Assembly: GCA_024305405.1 (NCBI GenBank)
Contig: JAKNDB010000104.1
Location: 1,240,001 to 1,304,000 of the forward strand
From: Dirofilaria immitis
Taxonomy: Eukaryota; Nematoda; Chromadorea; Rhabditida; Onchocercidae
Length of the DNA: 64,000 bases
Reading direction: 5' to 3'
Both the position numbers and the translations under genes were made by a program. Below are positions 52,671 to 64,000 of the stretch, in pieces; position 1 is the first letter of the stretch, and every line of letters begins with the position of its first letter. Under the pieces are notes generated by a model. The model was not told where the DNA came from and searched no databases. It saw nothing but the letters and a program-made list of their open reading frames with translations.

Positions 52671-52775
52671 ATGAATAACTTTGCTTTGTTAATTTTGTTG
52701 GCTGTCTCTCTATCAATTCTTTTTCTAGCTACTGAAGCCACTCACTCATACGGACTCATGAAACACTTCCCATAA
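52671..52775 (+). CDS. Possible 34-residue secreted peptide precursor
   Basis: An ATG frame of 34 codons encodes a strong signal-peptide-like N-terminus (MNNFALLILLAVSLSILFLA). A polar end follows (TEATHSYGLMKHFP) and then TAA. The hydrophobic core and the Ala/Glu-rich cleavage zone resemble nematode small secreted or neuropeptide-like products. No dibasic processing site or cysteine is present. It might also be a first exon, but no good donor is seen before the stop. A cgag about 24 bases upstream is a poor acceptor. Homology is not recognised. Confidence 0.4.
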   Translation: MNNFALLILLAVSLSILFLATEATHSYGLMKHFP

Positions 52776-53240
52776 AGATTTAGTAATTTAAAGTATGTTT
52801 TTCAATTCATTCCTATCTATTTAGATGCTGCATCAGAATAGAGTGAAAGAATTGATCTGAAAAGATATAATTATTTTGAAAAGGAAAACTTTCTGCATTT
52901 GCATATCCAAATCGAACTATCTTTCAACTTTTCCTTTTCCCAATCTTTTCTTTGTTAAATATTCTAATCGTTTGAAAAAATGAACTAAATTTTTTAATAA
53001 TCATCTTTCAGAAAGAATAACATTTAATTTATTTTGTATTTTGCTAATTTTAGAAATTAACATTTAAGTCATTATAAATTCGTAATACAGGTTGCTTCAA
53101 TTGCCTTAGTTTTTCAAAATATAAGGAAATTTTAGGAAAGGAAAATTCCATTAATTTATAATAATTAATTTATGAAAAGATTGCAGTTACACTTTGATTT
53201 CATTTGAATTGCACTTTTCTTCCTTTCTTTTTTTCCATAG

Positions 53241-53374
53241 CATAAGTTCTTGCGGATATCATGGAACCTCTTTGCCTAAACATAAATTCTTGTAGATATT
53301 ATGAAACTTCTTTTCCTAGACTTAAATTCTTACGGATATCATGAAAACTGTTTAGTTAGGCATAAGTTGATATC
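53241..53374. repeat. Minisatellite, three diverged 40-bp units plus a partial
   Basis: Units 53241-53280, 53281-53320 and 53321-53360 share a pattern of cataa-ttcttgcggatatcatg. Each is 40 bp exactly and they differ at several bases. A partial fourth unit follows. Confidence 0.85.
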
Positions 53375-53460
53375 TCTATGCTTTTTATACAGATTTTAAA
53401 ACTTGTGTTAAAGAAAAATTTAAAAATTCTACAAGCGGAAAATCATCTTCTGAATAAGTA

Positions 53461-53572
53461 AAACCATCTATCAATCCATGAATCCATCTATCAATCCATG
53501 CATCCATCCATCCATCCATCCATCCATCCATCCATTCCATCCATCCATTTATCAATCTATTCATCCACACAT
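53461..53572. repeat. ATCC/CATC tetranucleotide repeat
   Basis: A catccatc tract flanked by degenerate atccatctatca units. Both strands give artificial repetitive frames (His/Pro/Ser or Trp/Met/Asp). Confidence 0.95.
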
Positions 53573-55494
53573 TACATCTCCCTATTTATCTGTAACGGTA
53601 ACGTTATACCATTATTCTTTATACCACTATCACGAATATATCTTTTTATTTTTTAGCAAAAATAAAATAAGAAAGGAAATAATCAGATTTAGCTTCTCTT
53701 GCAAACAGTCTCGCTAAATCTAATTATCTGTTTTCTCGAGGAATGCAACAAAAAAAAGACGGACCAACCAAATCTAAAATTAGCCCAAATAAAAGAAAGA
53801 AAAATAGAGGAAGAGGAATGAAATATAAAGAAAATGATGACAGTACATATCGAGAAGTAATTGAATTGTTTAAATAAATGAAATCTTGAAATGATATAAT
53901 ACTTTCATGGATTTTTAACTAAAGTTTTTAATTGTTTAATAAATTAATTCATTCACAACAAATACTTTTCTCACTTCTCATAAAATTTTAGTTTTTTGAC
54001 TTTTTAAGATTATAATTAACCGCTTCGAAAATTGAATCATTTTCGAATTTTTGCTCATTACTTAGATGCTTGTTTATACTTTCTTCCTTCTCATCCTTTA
54101 TTTTCGTTTTCTTTTCAATACAAAGTCTATATTTAATCCAATATTTTTGTAATCATATCAATGATACATTAAAACAGGTTGATAAAAGAAACTGCCAACG
54201 AGAAAAGGTCATTTAATAAAACTTGAATTTCATATCTTGAAGAATTTTTTTCACTTCGGTTTTTATTGAATGAAATTTCAACTTCACATATATAACTAAT
54301 CAAGCAAAAATCAGCATTTCAGTACAATTATTTTTTCCTCTACTTTATTTATTACATCTAGCTTTATTTGCTTTCGTCTTCACAAGAAAAAAGATTGAAG
54401 TGAGAATTCAATAACAATTCTACACTTTCTGCTAATTTTTGAAATTATCAGTAGTATTCGATGATAAAGTATTGTTAAAGTTTATTAAAGCAGTAATTTA
54501 TAGCGACCAGGATGTTTTATTTTGCATATAAATATATATAATACCAAACCTATTATTGCTTTTTACAATATAGTTTCTTCTCTTCTACGAACACAAAGAA
54601 TTTATTGAAATTTCAAAAATTTTAAATTACATTACTGAATCAATTTTTCAGATATATCATCTGATATAAAAATAGAATTAAGAAGGTTATCAACAAATTG
54701 AAGAACAAATAGAGATCACAAAGAAGATTAAAAAGAAATCTTACTTAAAAATTTGAAAATTTTTTTGTAACATAATCAGTACTTATTTTATACTCAAAGG
54801 GTATTCGTTCAATCTTCATTATGAACCTATTTCTTATAAATCTCAAATTTCATTTACTTATCAGGGTCCACTGACTGATGAATTCAGATAAATTTCATTT
54901 TATCATATTATGGAGACAACACTCCATTTTCTTCTTTTAATTATGCATTATATGCAATGCTTAGAAATAGAAGAAAAAATTTTTTCTGTTCAAATTTTTT
55001 CAAAATATACAATTCTATGTTTGCTTAATTCATTGATTCCGAAATATAAATGCTTTTTTATATTTTAAAATTATTATATTAGCAAAAAGAAAGAATCTTT
55101 CATTCAATATTTTTACTGATAAGAAGCTTGAGATAATGAGAATTATTTAGGTAATGGTATGAATGCTATTCATTCATATAAATTTCTTTATTTGAACCAT
55201 TATGCTCCACATATTTTTTTGTTACAGAAAAATTAATTAAACTTAAGAGAAATTGCAAAATTAATTTTCTGGCTTTTCATTTAAAGATATTAGAAAAAAA
55301 GGGCGTATTCAGCAATATTCAGTAGTAATTAAATACATTTTCCTAGTCTCATTGCACTTTCTTTTCTTAATCTTAGATTATTCGAGCATAGTTAAATTTG
55401 CTTTATTAAATTTTAATAACGATATGAGTTTAACTTTAGTCGCTGCTGAAGAATGATATTTATGAATTAAATGATAACTGATTACAATTTCTAG
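53573..55494. other. Upstream region of synaptotagmin, exons not found
   Basis: The transmembrane exon of the synaptotagmin gene should lie here or farther upstream, but none could be fixed. A candidate frame from ATG 54911 begins METTLHFLLLIMHYMQCLE and is hydrophobic, yet has no donor that joins the next exon in phase. Confidence 0.3.
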
Positions 55495-58400
55495 GTGTGT
55501 GAGTGGATGCGATAAAAATTATCATTTCAAAAAATGGAATGAAAAAGCGATGTTTTCATGGAATAAAGGCAATGCAAGTGCATGTAAGTATTTTATTCGC
55601 TGTATATTATTAACTTTAATAGCAATTATTAAAATTACTTTTAAAAATAGAAAAATCGAATGGTATTATAAGGTTTCGATTATTTTAAAATATCTTAATA
55701 AAATCAGCTCATTGATTATTAAACTTCTGCTATGATTAAATATTTATTTTAATGCTATGTGTAATATTATTGTAGCTTTTTTGAATAAATTAAATTGTTA
55801 GTTCAATGAATAACAAATATAAGGATATATTACTGTGAGAGCTCTTTTGAATAAATTTGATAAATCGAATTTTCAAAAATTCGAAAATTCTATTTCTTTC
55901 AAGTGAAGAATATTTCTATCTTAGATTTATTTTGTTAAATTTACTTATTTTTTTAAATCTTTGCAGTTGTCAAATCAGTTTCTCCAAAAACAGGAGCAAC
56001 AAATAAGAAAAAAGAGGAGAAAAAGGAGAAAAATTTCTTGGACGATTGTCATATAAACTCGATTACGACTTTGACAAAAATTCAGTGAGCTCTTTTTTTT
56101 TTATTTAAATCCCTTAATTCTGCAATATTATTAAATGCTATTACGATAAAACAAGCATAAGCATTTATTCTAATTTACAGAAATTTTATACTTAAATAAT
56201 ACTAAGAAATTTTAGCTGTTGGATAACAAATAATAACGATTAGGAATGAATGTATTAGCTCACCTAAACTTTTTATTATATTGTTTTGTCTTGCCTTGCC
56301 TTAACTATCAATTATGAAGTATATGTCTTAATTATGAAATATCTTATAAAATTTAATCTAAAACCTTAAAAATTATAAATTTTAAAAAGGATTCGAAAAT
56401 CGAAAAATTGAATAACGAATCTACAAAGCATCGTACAAACTTTTTTGTGCTATTTGCAGGTAATATTTGTGCTCAGAGGAATGAAACCTTTGAAAAAGTT
56501 TAAGTATGACTGAATCTTAATGCTCATTAATCTAATTCATAGAATTTCTTGTAACATATTTTTAACATTAGTTAAAGATATTTTCATATTCATTTCTTTT
56601 TTGTTTGTAGACTCTACAATTTTTTGGAAAGTAAAGTTGATTTTTCATTTCGAAATAAGTTAGGAAAAAGGACGAAAAAAATCCATCAGAGAAGGATTTT
56701 CATTCCCTGAAAGTAATGCACTTTTTTGGATCTAATTCCTGCAGGAATAAAATGTATATTTACATATGAAAATTTTATGACTGAAAACGAAAGCATTTTG
56801 AATATTTTTTACTTCGTTCTTTCATCTTTTAAAGGTTATAATCTTTTCACCATAGGCCTGAAAATTGCTTTCCTTCTATTTTTCATCATACTTAGCCTCA
56901 ATATTACATGCAATTTTTTAAAAAGCAACTTGTGTTGATTAATAAAAATGAATTTGCAGGCAATAAATAATCAAAGATATTGAATTAAAATTTTGTACAA
57001 ACATTAAATTTATAGTTGACAGTAACTGTGATCGAAGCAGATGGATTACCAGCAATGGATCTTGGTGGCACATCTGATCCATATGTCAAGCTGTTTCTTC
57101 TACCTGACAAAAAAAGAAATATCAAACCAGAGTACAAAAGAAGTCTCTTAATCCTGTTTTCAATGAAAGTTTCATGTTCAAGGTAAAGTTAATTGATTTA
57201 ATCATGAAAAATATTAGTTCTATCTCAAGACAAAAATTTTCTGTCCAAAAAATAGCGATCGTAGATATCGAGAAAATTATCAGAAAAAAATATCTATGCT
57301 AAGTTTTTCATCAGTTAAAATTAATTCTCATTAAATAATGTTTATCATCACAAGTCTAATAATCTTAGTCAATAAAATTATCGAGTTATAAAATATAGCT
57401 GCAGCAGTGCATAAGATTGATGCAAAAACTAATTAGAGATTTGAATCATTGAAAATTTTCAGACACAATTCAATTTGCCAGTAATTAATTACATGCTGTT
57501 TTTTGTTTTTTAGTACTTAATTTGAATTAAGAAATGATATTACAAAAAGGTAGTTTGGATGAAATTTTTATCAATACAGTATCTACAATGCATTTGATCA
57601 AATGTACAATGTAATAGTGATTTAAGGAGAGAGTTTTAAAGATCAGGTATAGTGAGCAATCATCTGAAGTTGACAATAATCATTTAAGAGAACTGTGAAA
57701 AAACAGATCTGTTATTGAATAATTTAAAAGAAGTAAAATCGATTTTTTAAGTGTCATCTTTTGTTCTTGAACGAATTATGATGCACGACACAACCAAGAG
57801 TCGGCGTGCTTCCCAAGTTGAACTTTATCGGTAAATGCTATTATTGTCATTTGCTGGCACAGCAGGTTTTTAAACCCTGCTGAAACAATATGTTTAGGTA
57901 GTTAATAATGGTGATATGTGTTCGAAACTATCTTTAGTTGAGATTCTTCTGAAAGAAAGCAATTCTTTGACAACATTCAGAACAAGAAATGCTTCAAAAA
58001 ATTGAACGAAATGGACTATAAAGTATAAAGTTTTGCATGACTGCACATTTTTAAAAAAATATTTCTACAGTAGAATGTGGGAAACTTCTTTCCAGAAATT
58101 CTTCGGATTCCCGTGCAAGAATTTTTAAAAGATAAATAAACTTATCTTTCGTTAGCAAAGATCATTATAGTGCTTCTTTCTAATTAATAATTATAATTAT
58201 TATTTTGATTAAAAATAATGTTATTTTTTACTGTTATTATAACATTCTAAATTCACTTAAAAATTATTTTGAAACGCTGCTATACTTATCTCAATGAAAA
58301 TTGAAATTTTTAAATGTATTTAATTTAACAAATCCCTCATTTACTTATAAAATAGCACAAATCGAAGATTGAGTTGAAAAAAAGACACTAAAATAAAATG

Positions 58401-60701
58401 AAAATGAGGGTAGAGAGATAACGATTAACTTCTGCGTTTGACATGAAATTTATTTATGCAAATTGATAAGGAAAAAAATAAGACCTAATAAAGGCCCATA
58501 ACTTTTGGTCTCCTTCATTATTAGTTGTCCAAAATTTATTTTCAATGGAAATGCAAAATGCTGTAAACTTTCTTTTCGTGTTTGATTAGCCTAATACGGT
58601 CGGTCTTTTCTATTTCACTACGCTTTGAAGAGATAGCATAATGGAAACAAGTATTTCACAACATTTTTCTTCACTTCCATTCCTGAGATAACAATAAATT
58701 TTACGCCATATTTACTTATTATAGCTAGCGATGAGATTTGTGCTTTATATCTTTTAATAAAGCCTCTTTAATGGAATAATTCAAGTTCCAAGCAACTCAC
58801 TTCTAATTTTATCCAGGTACCATACAATGAAATCAGCAGTCAAACACTAGTAATGAACGTTTTCGATTTTGATAGATTCGGTAAACATGGTCAGGTAAGT
58901 ATTTTTGATATTAATCTCAAAATTCTGCGACAGTTTCAGAATAAACCTCAATTTTTGGGTTTTCTTCAATCCATTTTCAAGTTCATTCTATTTTCATATT
59001 TCAGTCGAATTTATATCTGAAAAATCTGCGCCAATCAAATTTCCTTATCGATGTGAATTAGCATAGAATAATTAATTACTCGAGAAAATTAAGAAATATC
59101 TTTCTATTATTCAACCTATAAGTATTTATTACTCTTTTATACCATATAAATATATTTTATAGTCGTTTTATATGAAAATAAATCGAAAATTTGAAAAAAA
59201 AAACATTTCAATATCAGTAACACTTTCAGATAGGTGAAATTTCAATACCTCTTGGAAAGGTAGATCTAGCGACAACCATTGAGAGGTGCGACTTGATTCA
59301 AACTCCACCGGTATTTTTGCATTTTTTCATATGAGAAATAATAGAAATGAAAGAAATTCATTTTTGACAAATTATAAGTTAGGAAATAAAAGCTTGAAAA
59401 ATGAAGAATGTTTTTCTATTATTTGCATTATCATTATGTGACAAGTATTGGAAACTATGTTCGCGACAGCTGAATTTATTGATAGACTTTTCCATTATTA
59501 TGGAAATATTGGGACACTAGATTTCATCAGTATAAATCAAATGCCAAATTTTTATTCAAAACTGTATTTGAAATTAGATAAATGTAATTTCTTGAATAAT
59601 TTCAGGAGAATAGGTTAGGTGAAGTATGTCTTGCGCTTCGTTATGTTCCAAATAAAAATAAGTTGACGGTTGTGGTAATGGAATGTAAAAATTTAAAAAA
59701 ATGGACGTGCTTGGATTATCAGGTTAATAACATTTTATAGCAATTATGAAAATTAAAAAAAAAAATTTTTATAATATCGGCATGTGATCAGTATTGGGAG
59801 ATGATATCATCTACATTTCCATTTATGCCTAATCGAGGTGTATATGCTGTTAACTTCATAATGATAAATTTAATCATTTCAAAAGTTGATTCATTTTATA
59901 GATCCATATGTCAAAATTTATTTGATGTTGCAAAAGAAACGATTAGAAAAAGAAAACTACAATCAAAATGAAAACGTTGAATCCTTATTATAATGAATCG
60001 TTCAGTTTTGATGTCAGTCCAGAAAAGATGCAGGTAAAATGAATATTATCAATAAGTCAGAATTTAAGAATTATCCTTAAGTCGAATCTTTTCATATTAT
60101 TTGAAAATAATTATCTTTTGCAAAATTCAAATATTATAGTATCGACTGTGAAATGTGTAAATAGTAAAATTATATATATGCATGAATGATTATTGAGAAA
60201 CATTATGTTAAAGTCTTTTATTGCCATATAATTAAATCAGTTAATCTAAATTTCAACGATTAAAGCTAATATCATCATCATCACATAATTGAAAAAATCT
60301 TTCTCCGATATTTCTATATCATTCGTCTTGTATTTTTTTAAATATTTAAATCAAATTTTGTTTTAAAGAGAATAAATAATATTCAAAATTAAATCAAAAA
60401 AATCTCAATATTGTCATGTATTACTTTCATTCTGATAACATTTAATATAACAAATTAACTGATCAGCTGGCAATAAATTCTCATCAATGCTTGCTTAATA
60501 TAAACAATTTATTTTCAGCGAGTGCATTTGCAAGTGACGGTTTCGGATTACGATCGAGTTGGTTCCAACGAACGTATCGGTCACGTTATCATCGGCAACA
60601 ATGCTAATGGTGTAGCGTTGAAACAATGGCAAGATGTGCTTGCAACACCACGTCGTTCCGTTGCGCAGTGGCATGTATTGATGCCTTTCAATGATGATTA
60701 A
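55495..60701 (+). CDS. Synaptotagmin (C2A-C2B), N-terminal membrane exon not identified
   Basis: Exons: 55495-55583, 55967-56084, 57016-57182, 58817-58894, 59230-59310, 59606-59722, 59902-60033 and 60519-60701 (TAA). The first two encode a Lys/Glu-rich linker ending [14 protein letters not shown], the start of C2A. C2A continues [33 protein letters not shown] and [15 protein letters not shown]2B has [49 protein letters not shown] and the WHxL end ([13 protein letters not shown]). The overall match is closest to synaptotagmin 1/2 types, calcium sensors for vesicle fusion. In C2A the last calcium-binding Asp is Gly, and in C2B it is Glu. Frame breaks at 56040-56041 (G2), 57109-57115 (A7), 59695-59701 (A7) and 59947-59951 (A5, two bases) restore conserved sequence when filled, so they look like base losses in the assembly. 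Confidence 0.92.
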
Positions 60702-60895
60702 TTGTAGTTTATAATTTGTATTTGTTTATTCGTAGTATATGTATTTCTTGGCAAATTTTTGCTATCAATTTGAAGGAATCAAACTTGGAAATCCTTGCCA
60801 TTCTCATAGGCCTAGGAACATTCTCATGATTGTCTCTTAGCTCATTTCCTGTTCATATTATGCAAAAGTTTTAGTATTCAAGGATCGTAAAAATC

Positions 60896-60901
60896 AATAA
60901 A
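60896..60901 (+). terminator. Polyadenylation signal of synaptotagmin
   Basis: AATAAA about 195 bases downstream of the stop codon is a plausible 3' end signal for the upstream gene. Confidence 0.5.
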
Positions 60902-62082
60902 CAATTGATTCTTTAGGAATTAAATACTCATGTTTATTGTTATACCGCATTCTTTAACGGTCTTTGAATAATATTAATTCATTATGCAGATGTTCTATTC
61001 TTAATTTTCAATTATCATTCTATTTCATTCCATTCTTCATCGTTACTTTGTAAGTGATCTTTTCTATATTTTTTAAATTTAAAATTCGTTTATTTTATGT
61101 ATTTTTTCATTTCAATCGATGTGATTTTCTAATCTTTCTTTTCACTTCCCTAAATATTATTTATTATTCTATAATTATGATTTAAGATAATAACAGCTCT
61201 TTGCAAAATACTACATAAATATTGATATTTAAAATTTTACCAAAATGATATTGAAAGCTTTCGAAATCATTCATAAACATTTTTAATGCATCATTAATTT
61301 TCTGTCCATAATTATCTGAAAAAAATAATAATTATAGTTATTCATATACAATAAATCAGTATTTTTTGGCGAGGTATTATTAATATCTAATATAGTCATT
61401 ACCTCTTACACTTTTTTTTTGATTCTTAATTATGACTTGCATAGCAATATTGTAAGTAGTATCACTATATTTAAATTATATAAAATATAAAACACTCATT
61501 CGATGAATTTTGTGATGGATAATATTTTATAGTAGTGATATTCTCAATAGCTCTTTTATGATTTTTGTTAAGATTTTCTGGAGATTTAAACTGAATATAT
61601 CAATCATTTCTCAAAAATTTTGTTTAATTCTTGTTTCCGTAAATTTTGAACAAACTTCCATATTTATAACATATACTAGAAAAATATAAAGTAAATTCCT
61701 TTCGAGATTTCTCCTCATACATTCTTATGGTTTCTATGATTTACTGTGCAACTAAGGGATATAATTCTTCGTGTATAAAATAACGCATGTCATATAATGT
61801 CTAAGTAAGTAATCAAAATCATAATTTACTATTTATGTTCCAGAAATTCTTTAGAAATTATCATATTCATTGACTGAGAGCGAAAAGGAAATGTTAAATA
61901 TAAACTTTTCAGCATCTCCAAACAGTACATTAATATAAAGTAAGAATTGAAATAATTTAGGAATGTTACATCAATATGATTACGTGATTGATTGACTGAT
62001 CTACCGACTCTCAATTTTATTTGCACGACTTATATAGCTCAATAGTCAATCTTCTGATATAAGAATCATCTAATATAAAGAA
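60902..62082. other. Spacer, nothing seen
   Basis: AT-rich DNA between synaptotagmin and the amnionless-like gene. The minus frame at 61829-62026 lacks motifs. Confidence 0.35.
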
Positions 62083-63118
62083 ATGTTCCAGATGCGAGAA
62101 ATACTTCAAAATATTCTTATCCTGATATTACTACTTCGAGTATTGAATATCGAAAGTTTAACTTATATATTTCGCCGAGCAAATATTCTAGAAAAAGCAG
62201 AATATTGGGAAAATAATATTGGACCATGTGAAAATGATCGCATTCGTTTCGATAAGGGAAAAATTACTACAGCGTTAATTGGCAGTGACTTATATTCTCA
62301 AAAAATTGATCTACCGGATAATGGAATTTTGTTTTTCGGTGAAACGATGAATTTGGGAAAGTTGGGCAATTGGCAATGTAAAAAGAGACAGAGTGAGGAA
62401 GGTGGAATTTTCTGCTATAAAATTAATACTGTTGTTATTCGGAATGGAAAACTAGAAATTCGGAAACAGAGATTTTGAGCAAATTTTGCAGAATATCAAA
62501 TTGATTATTTAATCAAAATCGATTTTACCCTAAACTGCAATAAAAATACATTTGCAAGTAATCGAAGTGAAAAATTATGGCGTAGAAAGTAAAACTTTGT
62601 CGTTTCTCACTCTGACTGATTCTTTTGCTTCGAAGATTATAAAATCCTCGAAAAATTGAATAAAATTAAAGCTCATATACTCTTATGCGTAATTAGGAAC
62701 CATTTTAGAAATATATTTCAAACAAAGCCCATCACTGGCATTCCATAATGGATCAAACTGGAAAGTGTTAAATGACGGAATTCAATGGCAGCCGGCATTA
62801 CATGTGCTTCAAGTACCATCATCCCAAGTAACATAAATTACTATGAGAATTCGTTGTAACATGACAGCATTTTAAAATATTCAATATCATCAAGTCTTTT
62901 AAAGTTTAATGCTAATTTTCAATAATTGAGCAGAAACGTATCGAAAGATCTCATGAAAAATGAACTTTAGTTGTATGGAATTCTAAACTCTCGTTTCACA
63001 ACTTTTAAAGTACTTTTTCTCTTTCATTTAGGACACTGCGATAATTCCAATAGACAGTGGTACTCGAATATTATTAGAAGATTTTATTACAGTCAATACA
63101 TTAATATTAGCTGGTCAG
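62083..63118 (+). CDS. AMN: Amnionless-like endocytic co-receptor, 5' part only
   Basis: Three exons join in phase: 62083-62401 (ATG), 62709-62827 and 63032-63118. The gene continues past the window. The N-terminus is a signal peptide (ILQNILILILLLRVLNI). The next part has YIFRRANILEKAEYWENNIG followed by PCENDRIRFDKGKITTALI, then KIDLPDNGILFFGE. This corresponds to the start of amnionless, which has a W..N..PC....(V/I).F pattern and then a beta-rich repeat unit. Exon 2 carries a related unit (FHNGSNWKVLNDG, then ALHVLQVPSSQ) and exon 3 gives DTAIIPIDSGTRILLEDF. In mammals amnionless anchors cubilin for vitamin B12 and protein uptake. The transmembrane and NPxF endocytosis motifs lie outside. 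The frame could be read on to a TGA at 62478, but the phase-1 donor at 62401 fits the family better. Confidence 0.7.
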
Positions 63119-64000
63119 GTAAATTAAAGTTATTTTCTAAATACGATAATATAACGGTTTTCAATTTCTGTTAGTATTTCAATTCTCAAAAGTTTATTAT
63201 TTTAGAAATAATAAATTTCATTTTCTGAAAAAATAATGGATAATTTAAAAATGCAAAAGTTTCAATTTGAAAGCATTATTTTTATGAGAATAATTTGCGA
63301 TGTAGAGAAATCTTGACATGGACATTGTTATTTTCAAGCCAATATTCAATACTATGAATGAATTAATCCTTTAAAATATATATTCGTTTCTTTTTTATTT
63401 TTTTTGGGAGTTTATGATCGATTCAAAAAATATTCAGTACTCATGGATAGTTATATTATTCTGTTGGAAAAAAATTACTTTAAGGAAATATCTTAATCTT
63501 TTGTTAGTTTTTCCATGCTCAATTATATAATGAAGAAGTATTTTTTCACTTATTTTTATTACATGAAAAAATTCCAAATGATTAATATCTTATTTTTTTG
63601 AATTATAAATTGTATCATCTATGTCCGATTTATATTTACAGCCTAAAATTTGATTATGAATTTCTTTACGAAAAAGAAATTTTATCAAAAACTGAGAAAT
63701 AATAATGTCTTCTTATTACATATTAAAATGAAAAAGAAAACGATGAACTATAAATAACAAATCTTAAAAGATAAACTAAAACATTAAAAATTCTATGGAA
63801 AATTGTAACTGTAACTTCCATTAGTTAAATCCCAAGATCACCAAAAAAAAATAAAATTTAACTATCAGTCTTTTCCTTTTATCTTTCATAAAAAGCATAT
63901 ATGTTAAATTGTTCGTTTTTCCTAAATTTTTGCGAATAAAATTTTAGATTTTTCCTTAAAAACTTTGCATTTTTAAGAAATTGAAATTTTTCCTAAAATT
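63119..64000. other. Intronic or intergenic tail of the window
   Basis: After the donor at 63119 no further exon of the amnionless-like gene is recognisable before the window ends. The sequence is very AT-rich. Confidence 0.4.

Noticed and set aside
53385..53717. Repetitive Trp/Met/Asp and His/Pro/Ser frames on both strands
   Set aside because: They come from the ATCC tetranucleotide repeat.

Overview
This is nuclear DNA from a nematode, most likely a parasitic spirurid or filarial-type worm. That is inferred from strongly AT-rich sequence, many small exons with GT..TTTCAG introns, start codons lying just after TTTCAG sites (a trans-splicing layout), and nematode-style gene families. No prokaryotic, viral or organellar feature was seen. 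Because exons are short, most long open frames in the window are single exons or chance; genes were rebuilt here by joining exons whose splice phases and protein families agree.

Layout. 1-558 (+): last exons of a CK1/tau-tubulin-kinase-like gene. 3.0-12.4 kb (+): three diverged, tandem copies of an unrecognised multi-exon gene (coiled coil, Ser/Asn-rich linker, C-terminal hydrophobic anchor). 13.2-18.6 kb (-): a complete anion-type cys-loop ligand-gated channel with an EGF-like module ahead of the ligand-binding domain. 18.6-25.3 kb: no convincing gene. 25.3-39.4 kb (-): four same-strand cellular genes: ITFG2-like, an F-box/FBA protein, YIPF6 and PRPF31. 39.4-45.5 kb: simple repeats and A-rich DNA. 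45.6-49.5 kb (-): two small cysteine-rich extracellular proteins, one secreted and one membrane-anchored, separated by a long AAT microsatellite. 52.7 kb (+): a possible 34-residue secreted peptide. 55.5-60.7 kb (+): synaptotagmin with C2A and C2B. 62.1 kb to the edge (+): 5' part of an amnionless-like gene.

How the genes relate. The channel and synaptotagmin belong to neuronal signalling and transmitter release. PRPF31 (splicing), YIPF6 (Golgi/ER membrane), F-box/FBA (ubiquitin ligase substrate adaptor) and ITFG2-like (nutrient sensing to TORC1) form a same-strand housekeeping block that might be co-transcribed, though gaps are 1-2 kb. The amnionless-like protein would act in endocytic uptake.

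Data quality. In five conserved genes the expected protein is recovered only if one or two bases are missing, nearly always in a short single-base run. Thirteen such places were found, all losses and no gains. They look like homopolymer undercalls in the assembly rather than mutations, and they break otherwise normal genes.
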